Below are positions 8,482 to 16,407 of a stretch of DNA of 45,200 nucleotides, piece by piece; position 1 is the stretch's first letter; the number at the start of each line of letters is the position of its first letter. The notes beneath the pieces are model-generated. The model had not been told where the DNA came from. It searched no databases and saw only the letters and a program-made list of their open reading frames with translations. The stretch is from Chloroflexota bacterium (GTDB taxonomy: Bacteria > Chloroflexota > Dehalococcoidia > Lucifugimonadales > UBA826), in contig QGNN01000011.1 of NCBI GenBank assembly GCA_003228105.1, positions 1 through 45,200 on the forward strand, read 5' to 3'. Position numbers and translations under genes: made by a program.

Positions 8482-8700
8482 AAGTTTTCCACAGAACCTG
8501 TGGAAAACTTGTGCAATTATATGTCTATTTTATTAATACCAAGAGGCTAGGCAGGGGACAAAGTACCATTGATATCCACACTCAATATAAACAGCAGTCA
8601 ATATACACAAATTTTTCTGTTACTCCTCTAATCTTCCACAATTTATCATGATAAAATCTATATATATCCACCGCCTAGCAGATGCGAATATCCACGATTC
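8482..8700. other. Cluster of DnaA-box-like motifs in AT-rich spacer; candidate replication origin
   Basis: Two perfect matches to the relaxed box TTWTNCACA form a 13-base inverted repeat with a 3-base loop: TTTTCCACA at 8485-8493 and its complement at 8499-8507. Further boxes in the plus orientation, one mismatch from that consensus, are ATATCCACA (8572-8580), ATATACACA (8601-8609) and TCTTCCACA (8632-8640). Weaker ones are ATATCCACC (8664-8672) and ATATCCACG (8688-8696). Between them is AT-rich sequence, including a 14-base palindrome TTTATCATGATAAA (about 8642-8655). The whole 8436-8750 spacer has no credible gene; it separates the divergent lyase and obg genes, so the inverted repeat is not a terminator. 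Origin function is inferred from motif density only. Confidence 0.45.
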
Positions 8701-8750
8701 ACACAGCCTTATTATTACTACTGTTATTTATAGAGGTAGAAAATCGATTT

Positions 8751-10022
8751 ATGATTGATAGCGTATTAATACAAATAATAAGTGGTTCTGGAGGTGACGG
8801 GGCAATCAGCGGCCGCCACGAAAAATTTGTGCCGAGAGGGGGGCCTGATGGAGGAGATGGCGGAAGAGGGGGCAACGTCATTATAAAGGGAGACCATAAC
8901 GAAAACACACTTATTAATTTTAGGTACGTGAAAAATTTTATGGCTGGAAAGGGAGGGAATGGATCTAAAGCAAAGAAGCACGGTAAGGACGGTGAAGACA
9001 CGATAATAAAAGTTCCAGTGGGAACTCAGATAATGGATGAAGAAGGCTCAGTTGTTGCCGATATTGTGGTCTCAGGACAAGAATACCTTGCAGCAGCAGG
9101 AGGAAGAGGTGGGTACGGCAACGTCAAATACTCTTCTTCCACAAGTCAGTATCCAGTGATCGCTCAAGGGGGTGAATTAGGATCTGAACATAATCTAAGA
9201 TTGGAATTGAAATTGATCGCCGATGTAGGGATAATAGGTGTTCCAAATGCCGGGAAATCGAGTCTTATCTCATTTCTCACTGCTGCACGCCCAAAGGTGG
9301 CTAGTTACCCTTTCACAACCATTGAACCGGTACTTGGGTTGGTAGAACACCGGGAAAAAGATTTTGTGATGGTAGATATCCCTGGCCTGCTTGAAGGAGC
9401 CCATCAAGGAATTGGTCTCGGACACGAGTTCCTTAGACATATTGAAAGAACTCGAGTTCTGGTACATCTTGTCGATGGAACGTCAGAAAATCCGAGAGGG
9501 GATTTTCACAAAATTAACCGGGAATTGGCATTATTCGACGAGTCTCTTAAAGATAAACCACAAATCTTAGCGATTAATAAAGTTGATCTTGAGGAAGTGA
9601 GAATACTTGCCGAGGATATCAGGGACTCAATGGGGGAAGATGCCTGGAGGTTTCATATAGTTTCGGCAATATCAGGCGAGGGAGTTTCCGAAATGATGGA
9701 TGAGGTGGTGCAAATTTTATCTGAGCAACCTACCCTAAACGCTCCAAAGTTTTCGGTCGAACCAGAGGAAGAACCTATTCCGATATTACGCCCAGAGCCT
9801 CGACGAAGGGGAATTTCAGTGCATCGAGAAGAGGGTGTATATATCGTGGAAGCTCCGGGGGTTGAAAGAATAGCGCAGAGGATAGATTATGAGGATTGGC
9901 TTGCCCGCATGCAATTTTATAAACACATGCAGAAAACAGGAATCGTAAAGGCTTTAGAGGACGCGGGGATTACCGAAGGTAATACTGTTCGCATTGGTAA
10001 CGTGGAATGGGAATGGGACTAA
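8751..10022 (+). CDS. obgE: Obg/CgtA ribosome-assembly GTPase
   Basis: An essential GTPase that acts in 50S ribosome maturation and stress control. The Obg fold at the N-terminus is glycine-rich (SGSGGDGAISGRHEKFVPRG, then GGPDGGDGGRGG). The G domain has G1 GVPNAGKSS (residues about 163-171), G2 with PFTT, G3 DIPGLLEGAHQGIGLG and G4 NKVD. The C-terminal OCT domain runs from about residue 340 to the end. The open frame extends to an ATG at 8682, but that adds 23 hydrophobic residues alien to the family. The ATG at 8751, with GAGGTAG upstream, begins MIDSVLIQIISGSGGDG as expected and gives 423 residues. Confidence 0.95.
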   Translation: MIDSVLIQIISGSGGDGAISGRHEKFVPRGGPDGGDGGRGGNVIIKGDHNENTLINFRYVKNFMAGKGGNGSKAKKHGKDGEDTIIKVPVGTQIMDEEGSVVADIVVSGQEYLAAAGGRGGYGNVKYSSSTSQYPVIAQGGELGSEHNLRLELKLIADVGIIGVPNAGKSSLISFLTAARPKVASYPFTTIEPVLGLVEHREKDFVMVDIPGLLEGAHQGIGLGHEFLRHIERTRVLVHLVDGTSENPRGDFHKINRELALFDESLKDKPQILAINKVDLEEVRILAEDIRDSMGEDAWRFHIVSAISGEGVSEMMDEVVQILSEQPTLNAPKFSVEPEEEPIPILRPEPRRRGISVHREEGVYIVEAPGVERIAQRIDYEDWLARMQFYKHMQKTGIVKALEDAGITEGNTVRIGNVEWEWD

Positions 10023-10051
10023 TACTTCGATAAATATGTCGGGGCAATATG

Positions 10052-10258
10052 TTAAAAAGCTATATTGAATTTGAACGATTTGTGAAGCTGGTTTCTAACA
10101 CTGCTGGCATGACCTCTAAAATTCACGCTCATCCATTTGTGAACCAATATACCATCCTTATCTATAGGGAAAGTACAATGAACCACAGGCCAGGCACGAA
10201 GACCTTCTTTGATGTCGAACCCAAAGCCCTTGACGTATTCCGTCTCGCTATCAGTTTA
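10052..10258 (-). pseudogene. C-terminal remnant of a peroxiredoxin (AhpC/BCP-like)
   Basis: On the minus strand, downstream of a TAA at 10258-10256, an open stretch runs to a TAA at 10054-10052. It reads TDSETEYVKGFGFDIKEGL, then RAWPVVHCTFPIDKDGIL, then VHKWMSVNFRGHASSVRNQL. This resembles the C-terminal third of BCP/AhpC-type peroxiredoxins (TFLIDKDGKI followed by KGHVDEVL). The catalytic Cys region is absent, and the stretch runs out of frame into the coding sequence of the neighbouring truncated gene. I read it as a decayed fragment. A plus-strand frame over the same bases is its mirror and has no family features. The match is by eye. Confidence 0.45.
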
Positions 10259-10539
10259 TTGAAATTCACCCCAGACCCCACATTCTTTGATCCTATTCTT
10301 TCAGATTGATTATTTAAGTCTGCGAAATCATGACCACCGCGGAAATTTATATCAGATAAATCAAGGTTATTGGCCACGGCTACAGCGAGATCCTGTCTTT
10401 GTTGGTTAATTGCCAATACAAGTTCTCTTTGTGCCACTGAAGGTTGCTGTTTCAATTGAAAGACCAAAACAAACACTACCACTAAAGTGGCTAGGCCAGT
10501 TATAATTTGTGCTCCATAGATTACGATTTCAGCGCTCAT
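10162..10539 (-). pseudogene. Single-pass membrane protein, apparently truncated at its C-terminus
   Basis: The 125-residue frame starts MSAEIVIYGAQIITGLATLVVVFVLVFQLKQQ, split here as a short head, one transmembrane helix and a Gln-rich continuation. It goes on with VAQRELVLAINQQRQDLAVAV and DLSDINFRGG. This resembles a common marine-bacterial family of small proteins with one N-terminal helix and a soluble tail, whose function is unknown. After about residue 80 the sequence loses resemblance and then runs in a different frame through the peroxiredoxin-like remnant. The junction suggests a deletion or recombination between two genes. The first 75-80 residues look genuine; the rest is probably read-through of foreign sequence. 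Confidence 0.45.
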
Positions 10540-10714
10540 AGAGGGTTGATTCTCTTTCTTAAGTTATTTAAATATATTGCTACTGCAATTTAGGTAATTT
10601 ACGATATTTGAAAAACAGGAATGGAATCATATCAGTCTTGTACAATGGTATTAAAGTTGCTGAGTGCAACATTTGTGTTTGTACTAAGTTTTGGGTTGTA
10701 AATCAAATTGTTAT

Positions 10715-10789
10715 GCCGACGTAGCTCAGTGGTAGAGCAGCTGTTTTGTAAACAGCAGGTCGTCAGTTCGAACCTGACCGTCGGCTCCA
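10715..10789 (+). tRNA. tRNA-Thr (anticodon TGT)
   Basis: A complete cloverleaf: acceptor stem GCCGACG (10715-10721) pairs with CGTCGGC (10779-10785). The D arm is GCTC-AGTGGTAGA-GAGC-like, the anticodon stem GCTGT/ACAGC encloses the loop TTTGTAA, and the T arm contains GTTCGAAC. The anticodon TGT (10747-10749) reads Thr ACA. The 3' CCA is encoded (10787-10789). No insertion or integrase lies next to it. Confidence 0.97.
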
Positions 10790-10815
10790 AGAAAACATTC
10801 AAAAGGATTCATCTC

Positions 10816-10968
10816 ATGCTAGAGGATGACAAAAAGTTGCAAGCGGATTCAGTTGATGCCTTTGAATTCATAGGGAAAATAGCCAAAACAAGAAAAAAAC
10901 AGGTTGAAAAAACCAAGGATTTATCTAAAGAAGTAGGCCAAAAGAAATCTGATACTGATTTGCAGTAA
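10816..10968 (+). CDS. Small highly charged protein, unknown
   Basis: A 50-residue frame starts at an ATG 27 bases after the tRNA-Thr CCA, with AAAAGGA (10801-10807) as a possible ribosome binding site. The product is about one-third Lys/Asp/Glu, is predicted helical (DAFEFIGKIAKTRKKQVEKTK) and has no Cys, signal peptide or membrane segment. I do not recognise a family. Its position immediately behind a tRNA could mean co-transcription. It may also be a chance frame. Confidence 0.35.
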   Translation: MLEDDKKLQADSVDAFEFIGKIAKTRKKQVEKTKDLSKEVGQKKSDTDLQ

Positions 10969-11045
10969 CGGGCAGCACACCTAACAATGTGCAGGGCGTA
11001 TCTGAAATTAAAGCCTAACATCCCAACAGCTGTGATAATTTCGTT

Positions 11046-12173
11046 ATGAAAATCAAAGATATAAAAGTCAGCGAATTTGAAATCAAGGACAATACACCGC
11101 GATTCAAACTTCGTAAGACAAATGAAGCGTGGGAGAAATATGACCTTAAATCCCCTACAGGTTATCTCCATGTAATGCATGTAATAACCGATGAAGGGTT
11201 GGAGGGAATCTGTACGGTAGGGGATGCTCGGTATACAACAATGACCGAAAATGCTCTTGCACACCTGAAACACCTTACAGTTGGGGAGGACCCAACTAAA
11301 AGGGAATACCTGTTCGATATGCTAACCAAAGCGACCAGAATGGTTTTCATGCCCCCAGGATGGTTTGGGGGGTTTGATAATTGTTTATGGGATATAGAGG
11401 GACAAAGGAAAGGCAAGTCAGTCTCAGCACTTATTTCTAATAAGAGCAAACCAGTTGAAGCTTACTATAACTACCGAGGGGCAGACCTTAATGCGTTGAT
11501 CGATGATGCAAATGTGGGTATTGGAAAAGGGTTCAAGGTTCTAAAGGATCATTTTGCTTGGAATGCAACACAAAATATAAAATCTTTCGAATCTGTCAGG
11601 GCCACCGTCGGAGAAGATATTGTTTTGTTGCATGACGCGGCTGGCTGCAACTATTCACTGGATGAGGCTGTCGAGGTTGCGAAGCAATTAAGCCAACTGA
11701 AATTTGGATGGTTTGAGGAACCTTTGAATGATAGAGAATTGGGTTCATTGAAAACACTTTGCTCACAATCGGATATACCAATTTTGGCTCTTGAAACTTT
11801 GATGAATGATTTTGTGATAATGAGAGAATGGGTGAGAGAAGCTGCGGTCAATATAGTTCGCGGAAATGCACGACATGGCACCACTGGGATTATTCGGATC
11901 GCAGAAGACCTGGCTAGAATTGGAATGAACATCGAATTAAATGGTCCAGGAGGATTATTCGGGCACGTCCACGCCCAATTGGTCGCGGGTATTAGCAATA
12001 CGTCCTATTATGAATACTTTCCGGATGGTAGCAGAGATTCCATAGGTGAGGAGATTGGTCTTCTAAATCCTCCGGTGCCTGTAAAAGGAGAGGTAAGGTT
12101 AACGGAAAGGCATGGGTGGGGGTATGAGTTTGATCGGGAATATTTCAACAAAAAAAGAGTTCGGGTTTTTTAG
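11046..12173 (+). CDS. Mandelate racemase/enolase-superfamily protein
   Basis: A 375-residue, intact enolase-superfamily enzyme with an N-terminal capping domain (LHVMHVITDEGLEGICTVGD) and a barrel domain. Expected metal ligands are present: Asp in LLHDAAGCN, Glu in WFEEPLND and Glu in LALETLMN. On the second barrel strand the usual Lys-x-Lys is replaced by Lys-Asp-His (FKVLKDHFAW), seen in some acid-sugar dehydratase subgroups. Proton abstraction alpha to a carboxylate is the family chemistry; the substrate is unknown. The gene stands alone between the small post-tRNA frame and the convergent reductase gene. It is a distant relative of the broken copy at the left edge of the window, fitting lineages with many enolase paralogues. 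Confidence 0.85.
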   Translation: MKIKDIKVSEFEIKDNTPRFKLRKTNEAWEKYDLKSPTGYLHVMHVITDEGLEGICTVGDARYTTMTENALAHLKHLTVGEDPTKREYLFDMLTKATRMVFMPPGWFGGFDNCLWDIEGQRKGKSVSALISNKSKPVEAYYNYRGADLNALIDDANVGIGKGFKVLKDHFAWNATQNIKSFESVRATVGEDIVLLHDAAGCNYSLDEAVEVAKQLSQLKFGWFEEPLNDRELGSLKTLCSQSDIPILALETLMNDFVIMREWVREAAVNIVRGNARHGTTGIIRIAEDLARIGMNIELNGPGGLFGHVHAQLVAGISNTSYYEYFPDGSRDSIGEEIGLLNPPVPVKGEVRLTERHGWGYEFDREYFNKKRVRVF

Positions 12174-12225
12174 TTAAATCAATAATTGCTGGAGGCGTGC
12201 TTATCTGTGCATGTCGATATTGAAA

Positions 12226-12939
12226 CTACCACCAAGTCTCCGATTTAATTTGGCCCTTATTGAAACCTGTCTTTTGTAATTGAGCTGACAGAGAATCGAC
12301 AAAGCTGTCTGGACCACAGACAAAAGCGGTATCGAAGGTGGAAGCTTCTGATTGATTTAACATGTCAGCATTAACCCTGCCTGAGAATCCTTCAGCGGAA
12401 TGATGAGGTGCGCCGGATATCGTGTAGACATAGGAAAGCTGATCACGGTTTTTCAGGCAAAGGTCTTTTAATTTCCTGGTGAACAACAATTCTTCATAAC
12501 AGCAAACACTATGTATGATTGTTGCTCTGTGATTAGTCGCCTCCCCGATGTACCTAAAAATACTCACTAAAGGGGTAATTCCGATTCCACCGGCTATTAA
12601 TATCGCATTACCCTGCTCAGGGGTATAAACGCAGCTTCCGCCGGTTGAAAAAGAAACAGTATCCCCTTCCCTCATAGATTGATGAATATACTGGGTTACT
12701 TCATCATCGCCTGTGTTTTTTACGGCTAAAGAAATGAATTCTGTGTTGCATGGGGTTGATGTGATTGAATAACCAGCCACTTGCTCACTTCCATGTAAGG
12801 AAACAAACAGATCAACCCATTGTCCAGGAAGAAAATCGATTTTGCCTTTATAGGGAAACAAATCGAAAGATTTCGTAGAGGTGGTTTCTTGCTTGATGTT
12901 AGTAACCTTCGCAGTGACTATATGTCTATCCGGTTGCAT
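12226..12939 (-). CDS. Ferredoxin-NADP reductase-like flavin oxidoreductase
   Basis: A 237-residue protein with a FAD-binding barrel (LPGQWVDLF, AGYSITSTP) followed by a NAD(P)-binding domain (AILIAGGIGITPLVSIFRYI and FVCGPDSFVDSL). Family members usually have Arg-x-Tyr-Ser in the FAD site; here it is Ala-Gly-Tyr-Ser. There is no C-terminal 2Fe-2S domain, so the electron acceptor must be a separate protein. It is last in the minus-strand amino-acid cluster, 30 bases after alanine dehydrogenase. It may recycle reductant there or serve an oxygenase elsewhere. Confidence 0.8.
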   Translation of the reverse strand: MQPDRHIVTAKVTNIKQETTSTKSFDLFPYKGKIDFLPGQWVDLFVSLHGSEQVAGYSITSTPCNTEFISLAVKNTGDDEVTQYIHQSMREGDTVSFSTGGSCVYTPEQGNAILIAGGIGITPLVSIFRYIGEATNHRATIIHSVCCYEELLFTRKLKDLCLKNRDQLSYVYTISGAPHHSAEGFSGRVNADMLNQSEASTFDTAFVCGPDSFVDSLSAQLQKTGFNKGQIKSETWW

Positions 12940-12969
12940 CTTGTTTTAAACCCTGTGCTTAATATGAAA

Positions 12970-14088
12970 TTATGAGAGCATTTCCTCTAAACTTGAAAAT
13001 GTCCTGCTCAGACTCTCTGCCAGAGCAGCATAGGTTATTTGCCCACCTATAGTGTTTACTCCTTTAGCAAGGCTACTGTCTAAAGCGATAGCCTTGTGGG
13101 CACCATTGTTCGCGATAGACCGAACATAGGGCAGAGTAGCATTTGAAAGCGAAGTACTGGCGGTATGGCCGACTATCCCCGGCATGTTAGTTACTGCATA
13201 ATGAATAACGTCGTCTTGAATATACGTTGGGGTTTGGTGCGAGGTTGGGCGAATTCCTTCAACACAGCCGCCTTGGTCAATCGCAACATCGATAATAACA
13301 CCTCCAGGCATCATATCTTTAACCATATCGCGACTGACTATTTTAGGAGCTTTTGCCCCTGGTACTAATACTGCACCCACGACAACCTCTGAGCGTTGAA
13401 CCTTCTCTGCCAGTGCCGCAGGGGTCGGATAAATGGTTTTCACGTGGCCATTGGTTAGGGTGTCTATTTCTCTAATCCTATCTAGATTGATATCAGCAAC
13501 GGTTACGTCGGCCCCTGCACCCATTAATGCCGTCGCCGCATTTAACCCCACGGTTCCTCCCCCAATAATAAAGGCGCTGCAATTGCCAGACCCAGGCACA
13601 CCACTAAGTAATTTACCAACCCCGCGGTCTATATTGGTTAGAAGGCGAGCTGAAACTTGAGAAACTAAACGTCCTGCAATTTCACTCATTGGATGAAGGA
13701 GTCCAAGCCTACCTTTGTCGTCTTCTACAGTTTCATAAGCGATCCCGGTCACATTTTTCTTCAATAGGCAATCAAGTAAATCTAGTTCAGCGGCTAGGTG
13801 GAGATAGGTGAAAATGGTTTGGCCTTTTTGTATTAAATTAAATTCGTTAGGCTGAGGTTCTTTCACTTTGACGATGAGCTCTGCTGTGCCATATATTTCA
13901 GCGGGGTCTGAGACTATTGTGGCACCTGCACCGTACAGGTAAGCATCATCGGAAAACCGAGACCCTTGGCCGGCACCAGATTCTACGAGGACTTTATGAC
14001 CGTCAGTGACTAAAACCTCGACTTTGTCGGGAGGCAAGGATACCCTGTTCTCATCAGGTTTTATTTCTTTTGGGATACCTATTATCAC
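12970..14088 (-). CDS. ald: Alanine dehydrogenase
   Basis: Alanine dehydrogenase interconverts L-alanine and pyruvate plus ammonia with NAD. The 372 residues match the family along their length: MIIGIPKEIKPDENRVSLPP at the N-terminus, IVKVKEPQPNE (substrate Lys), TYLHLAA (catalytic His), the NAD fold FIIGGGTVGLNAATALMGAGADVTVAD and DVAIDQGGCVEG (catalytic Asp). In this context it probably works catabolically, releasing ammonia and pyruvate from alanine delivered by imported peptides. It lies 44 bases downstream of the class I/II aminotransferase in the same direction. Confidence 0.95.
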   Translation of the reverse strand: MIIGIPKEIKPDENRVSLPPDKVEVLVTDGHKVLVESGAGQGSRFSDDAYLYGAGATIVSDPAEIYGTAELIVKVKEPQPNEFNLIQKGQTIFTYLHLAAELDLLDCLLKKNVTGIAYETVEDDKGRLGLLHPMSEIAGRLVSQVSARLLTNIDRGVGKLLSGVPGSGNCSAFIIGGGTVGLNAATALMGAGADVTVADINLDRIREIDTLTNGHVKTIYPTPAALAEKVQRSEVVVGAVLVPGAKAPKIVSRDMVKDMMPGGVIIDVAIDQGGCVEGIRPTSHQTPTYIQDDVIHYAVTNMPGIVGHTASTSLSNATLPYVRSIANNGAHKAIALDSSLAKGVNTIGGQITYAALAESLSRTFSSLEEMLS

Positions 14089-14132
14089 AGTTTAACCCCC
14101 CCACCTTGATAATATATAAACGCGGAGCACAG

Positions 14133-15401
14133 TTAATGTTGAATATCTAAAACCTTTTCAAAAGCTTTTCCGATTCTTCTACTGGCTTCCTCAAGATGTT
14201 CAAATGGAGCACGCGTGAAGGCTAGTCGAAAATGCGAATCATCCAGTGAACTATCAACATAGAAAATAGATCCTAGCGGAAAAACAACACCCTCTTCCGC
14301 GGCGGCCCGAATCAAATCAAAAGCTTTAGTTTGAGTACATTTTACCCAAAGAAAGTAACCGCCTTCTGGTTCTTCCAGTTCAATATAGGGATTGCAGTAT
14401 TTCTTGAGGGAATCTACCATTGTTCTACATTTCGATTTGTATAAATTCCGCATCGAAGTAATGTGGCTGTCCAGCTTTCCTGACTCCATTAGATCTGCTA
14501 ACGCATAATGGACCAATGGGCTGGTGCCCATGTCAAAACGTACTTTCGTTAGTGGTTCAGCCAACTCATCTCTGGCCTGAATCCAACCAGCCCTCAATCC
14601 GGTGGCCAAAATTTTGCTAAAACTACACATTTTTATTACTCCATGGCCATCAGAAAGCGCATAGTAGGATGGCGGCGGTGGCGAATCGTAATAAAGTTCG
14701 GTGTATGCGGCGTCTTCCGCTATGAGAATTTTGTGTTCCGCGCATATTTCCAGAATTTCTTTTCTAATTTCTAATGTAGTCACATTACCCATTGGGTTGT
14801 GATAATCAGGGATGGTGTAAAAGAGCTTTACTCTTTTACCTTGGGCCACAAGGGATTCGACAGTTTCCTTAAATAAATCCGGGTTAATGCCCTCTTTATC
14901 CATTGGTACTTCAACAACTTCTGCTCTGAATCCCCTAATGGCTCTTACCGTTCCCGAGTAACTTGGGGATTCTACAATTGCGATGTCTCCAGGCCCTACA
15001 AAAGCCTTGCAGACGTTTTCTAGACACCCAGAACTTCCATTGTGCATGATGATATTGTCAGGCAGAAGATTTGTTCCTTCAATTTTATTTTGGCGGTCAG
15101 CTATTAATTGACGTAGGCCCTCATAGCCAAACCAACCTCCGTACATAAGAGAATCACTGAAATGGTCTCTAATTGATTTGGAAAAACTATCGATTAAGTC
15201 TTCCGTTGGAAGAGCAGTATCATCCGGAATTCCACCAGCCAAAACAATGGGGTCTGGATGTTCTGTGGGGAGTCTCCAAAAACGGCCAGCATCAGTTGCG
15301 CTTCCCGCACCTATGCTGCGTGCAGCTTCCGAAAGTAAGTCGTTTTCTATGTCTAAGGATTGCCATTGGCCGGCGATTGTTTCTTTTTCGAATTGCACCA
15401 T
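14133..15401 (-). CDS. PLP-dependent aminotransferase, class I/II (2-aminoadipate/LysN-like)
   Basis: A 422-residue fold-type I aminotransferase. Landmarks are LAGGIPDDTALPTEDL near the N-terminus, MHNGSSGCLENVCKAF (cofactor phosphate site), IPDYHNPMGNVTT, EDAAYTELYYD (Asp that pairs with the pyridine N) and the Schiff-base Lys in MCSFSKILATGLRAGWI. The LAGGIPD opening and overall layout fit the LysN/2-aminoadipate and aromatic or branched-chain aminotransferase group; there is no DNA-binding domain, so it is not a MocR regulator. It lies between the permease gene and ald in one transcription direction, so it likely deaminates amino acids from imported peptides. Amino-acid specificity is unknown. 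Confidence 0.88.
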   Translation of the reverse strand: MVQFEKETIAGQWQSLDIENDLLSEAARSIGAGSATDAGRFWRLPTEHPDPIVLAGGIPDDTALPTEDLIDSFSKSIRDHFSDSLMYGGWFGYEGLRQLIADRQNKIEGTNLLPDNIIMHNGSSGCLENVCKAFVGPGDIAIVESPSYSGTVRAIRGFRAEVVEVPMDKEGINPDLFKETVESLVAQGKRVKLFYTIPDYHNPMGNVTTLEIRKEILEICAEHKILIAEDAAYTELYYDSPPPPSYYALSDGHGVIKMCSFSKILATGLRAGWIQARDELAEPLTKVRFDMGTSPLVHYALADLMESGKLDSHITSMRNLYKSKCRTMVDSLKKYCNPYIELEEPEGGYFLWVKCTQTKAFDLIRAAAEEGVVFPLGSIFYVDSSLDDSHFRLAFTRAPFEHLEEASRRIGKAFEKVLDIQH

Positions 15402-15531
15402 ATCAGTAAACCTTATGCCTATTGATCCCTTAGGCGAATAGGACAGTGAATCGTTTTATTTCAAATAAGGATAACCTGTCAGGACTAACTAGTGAAGCTA
15501 TAAAGTGATAGTAAAAAGTATGGTCAAGAGC

Positions 15532-16407
15532 CTATCGATTCATTGTGGGATCTAACGCATCTCTCAAGCCATCTCCTACAAACGTAAAGCCCATCGTAAT
15601 AATCGCTATCATGAGGCTCGGGAAAAGACCCATATGCCAGTAGGTGCGGATATAAGCAAGGCTGGTTGATATCATTTTGCCTAAACTTGGCATTGGCTCA
15701 TCAATTCCAAGTCCTAAAAAGCTAAGTCCGGCCTCATTGAAAATCACAGCTGGAATTTGAAAGGCTAGTAAAACAGCCAATATAGGTACGATGTTTGGAA
15801 AAATATGTTTAAATGCTACTCTGAATCTATTGGCACCGATTGCTTGCGCTGCGATTACAAATTCCCTCTCTTTAAAAGCTAAAAACTGCCCGCGGGTGAT
15901 ACGTGTTTCCACTACCCAGCCCGAAATTCCCAAAGCAAATATTACGTTCCACATGGAATGCCCAAGCATTCCCATAATGAACATTGCTATTAGTAAAGCT
16001 GGAATGCCGGTTGCTATTTCTATTATCCTGACCACTATCTGGTCTACCCACCCCCCAAGATATCCGCCAAGAGTACCTAAACTGATTCCTATACTTAAGG
16101 TGATGACTTGTACTCCCAAAGCTACAATGATAGAAGTCCGCGTGGCATAAAGCATACGACTGAGGTAATCGCGACCTACTGCGTCGGTGCCAAATACGTG
16201 AGACCAGCTGGGGGGCTGCCTCGCTTCAACCAAGTTTCCAATGTCGTATGAGGTAGGTGCCAAAAAGTTAGCGAACATAGCAATGAAAATACAGACAAAC
16301 ACGATGCCAGAGCCAACAACTGCCAGTTTGTTACGCCTGAAGCGCCATATGAAATTGGCCTTGCGGCGCCTCTGGCCTTTCTCTTCTACTTCTTTAAGGA
16401 TGTTCAT
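15532..16407 (-). CDS. Peptide ABC transporter permease, DppC/OppC type
   Basis: A 291-residue inner-membrane permease with six predicted helices. The N-terminal OppC segment is WRFRRNKLAVVGSGIVFVC, the substrate-loop motif is GTDAVGRDYLSRMLYATRTS, and the EAA loop that contacts the ATPase is AAQAIGANRFRVAFKHIFPN. Its ATG overlaps the DppB stop (16404-16407), so the two are translationally coupled and should heterodimerise. No ATP-binding subunit is encoded in the window. The gene is followed by a 130-base spacer and then the aminotransferase. Confidence 0.93.
   Translation of the reverse strand: MNILKEVEEKGQRRRKANFIWRFRRNKLAVVGSGIVFVCIFIAMFANFLAPTSYDIGNLVEARQPPSWSHVFGTDAVGRDYLSRMLYATRTSIIVALGVQVITLSIGISLGTLGGYLGGWVDQIVVRIIEIATGIPALLIAMFIMGMLGHSMWNVIFALGISGWVVETRITRGQFLAFKEREFVIAAQAIGANRFRVAFKHIFPNIVPILAVLLAFQIPAVIFNEAGLSFLGLGIDEPMPSLGKMISTSLAYIRTYWHMGLFPSLMIAIITMGFTFVGDGLRDALDPTMNR

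Noticed and set aside
8482-8510. Perfect inverted repeat as a transcription terminator
   Set aside because: It lies between divergent gene starts, has no T tract on either side, and its arms are DnaA-box matches.
8682-8750. Upstream extension of Obg by 23 residues
   Set aside because: The extension is hydrophobic and unrelated to the Obg fold; the ATG at 8751 gives the canonical N-terminus.
10049-10309. Plus-strand 86-residue frame as a gene
   Set aside because: It is the mirror of the minus-strand peroxiredoxin-like fragment in the same codon phase and shows no family features of its own.
10715-10789. tRNA-Thr as an integration site of a genomic island
   Set aside because: No integrase, no repeat of the tRNA 3' end and no phage-like genes were seen in the flanks.
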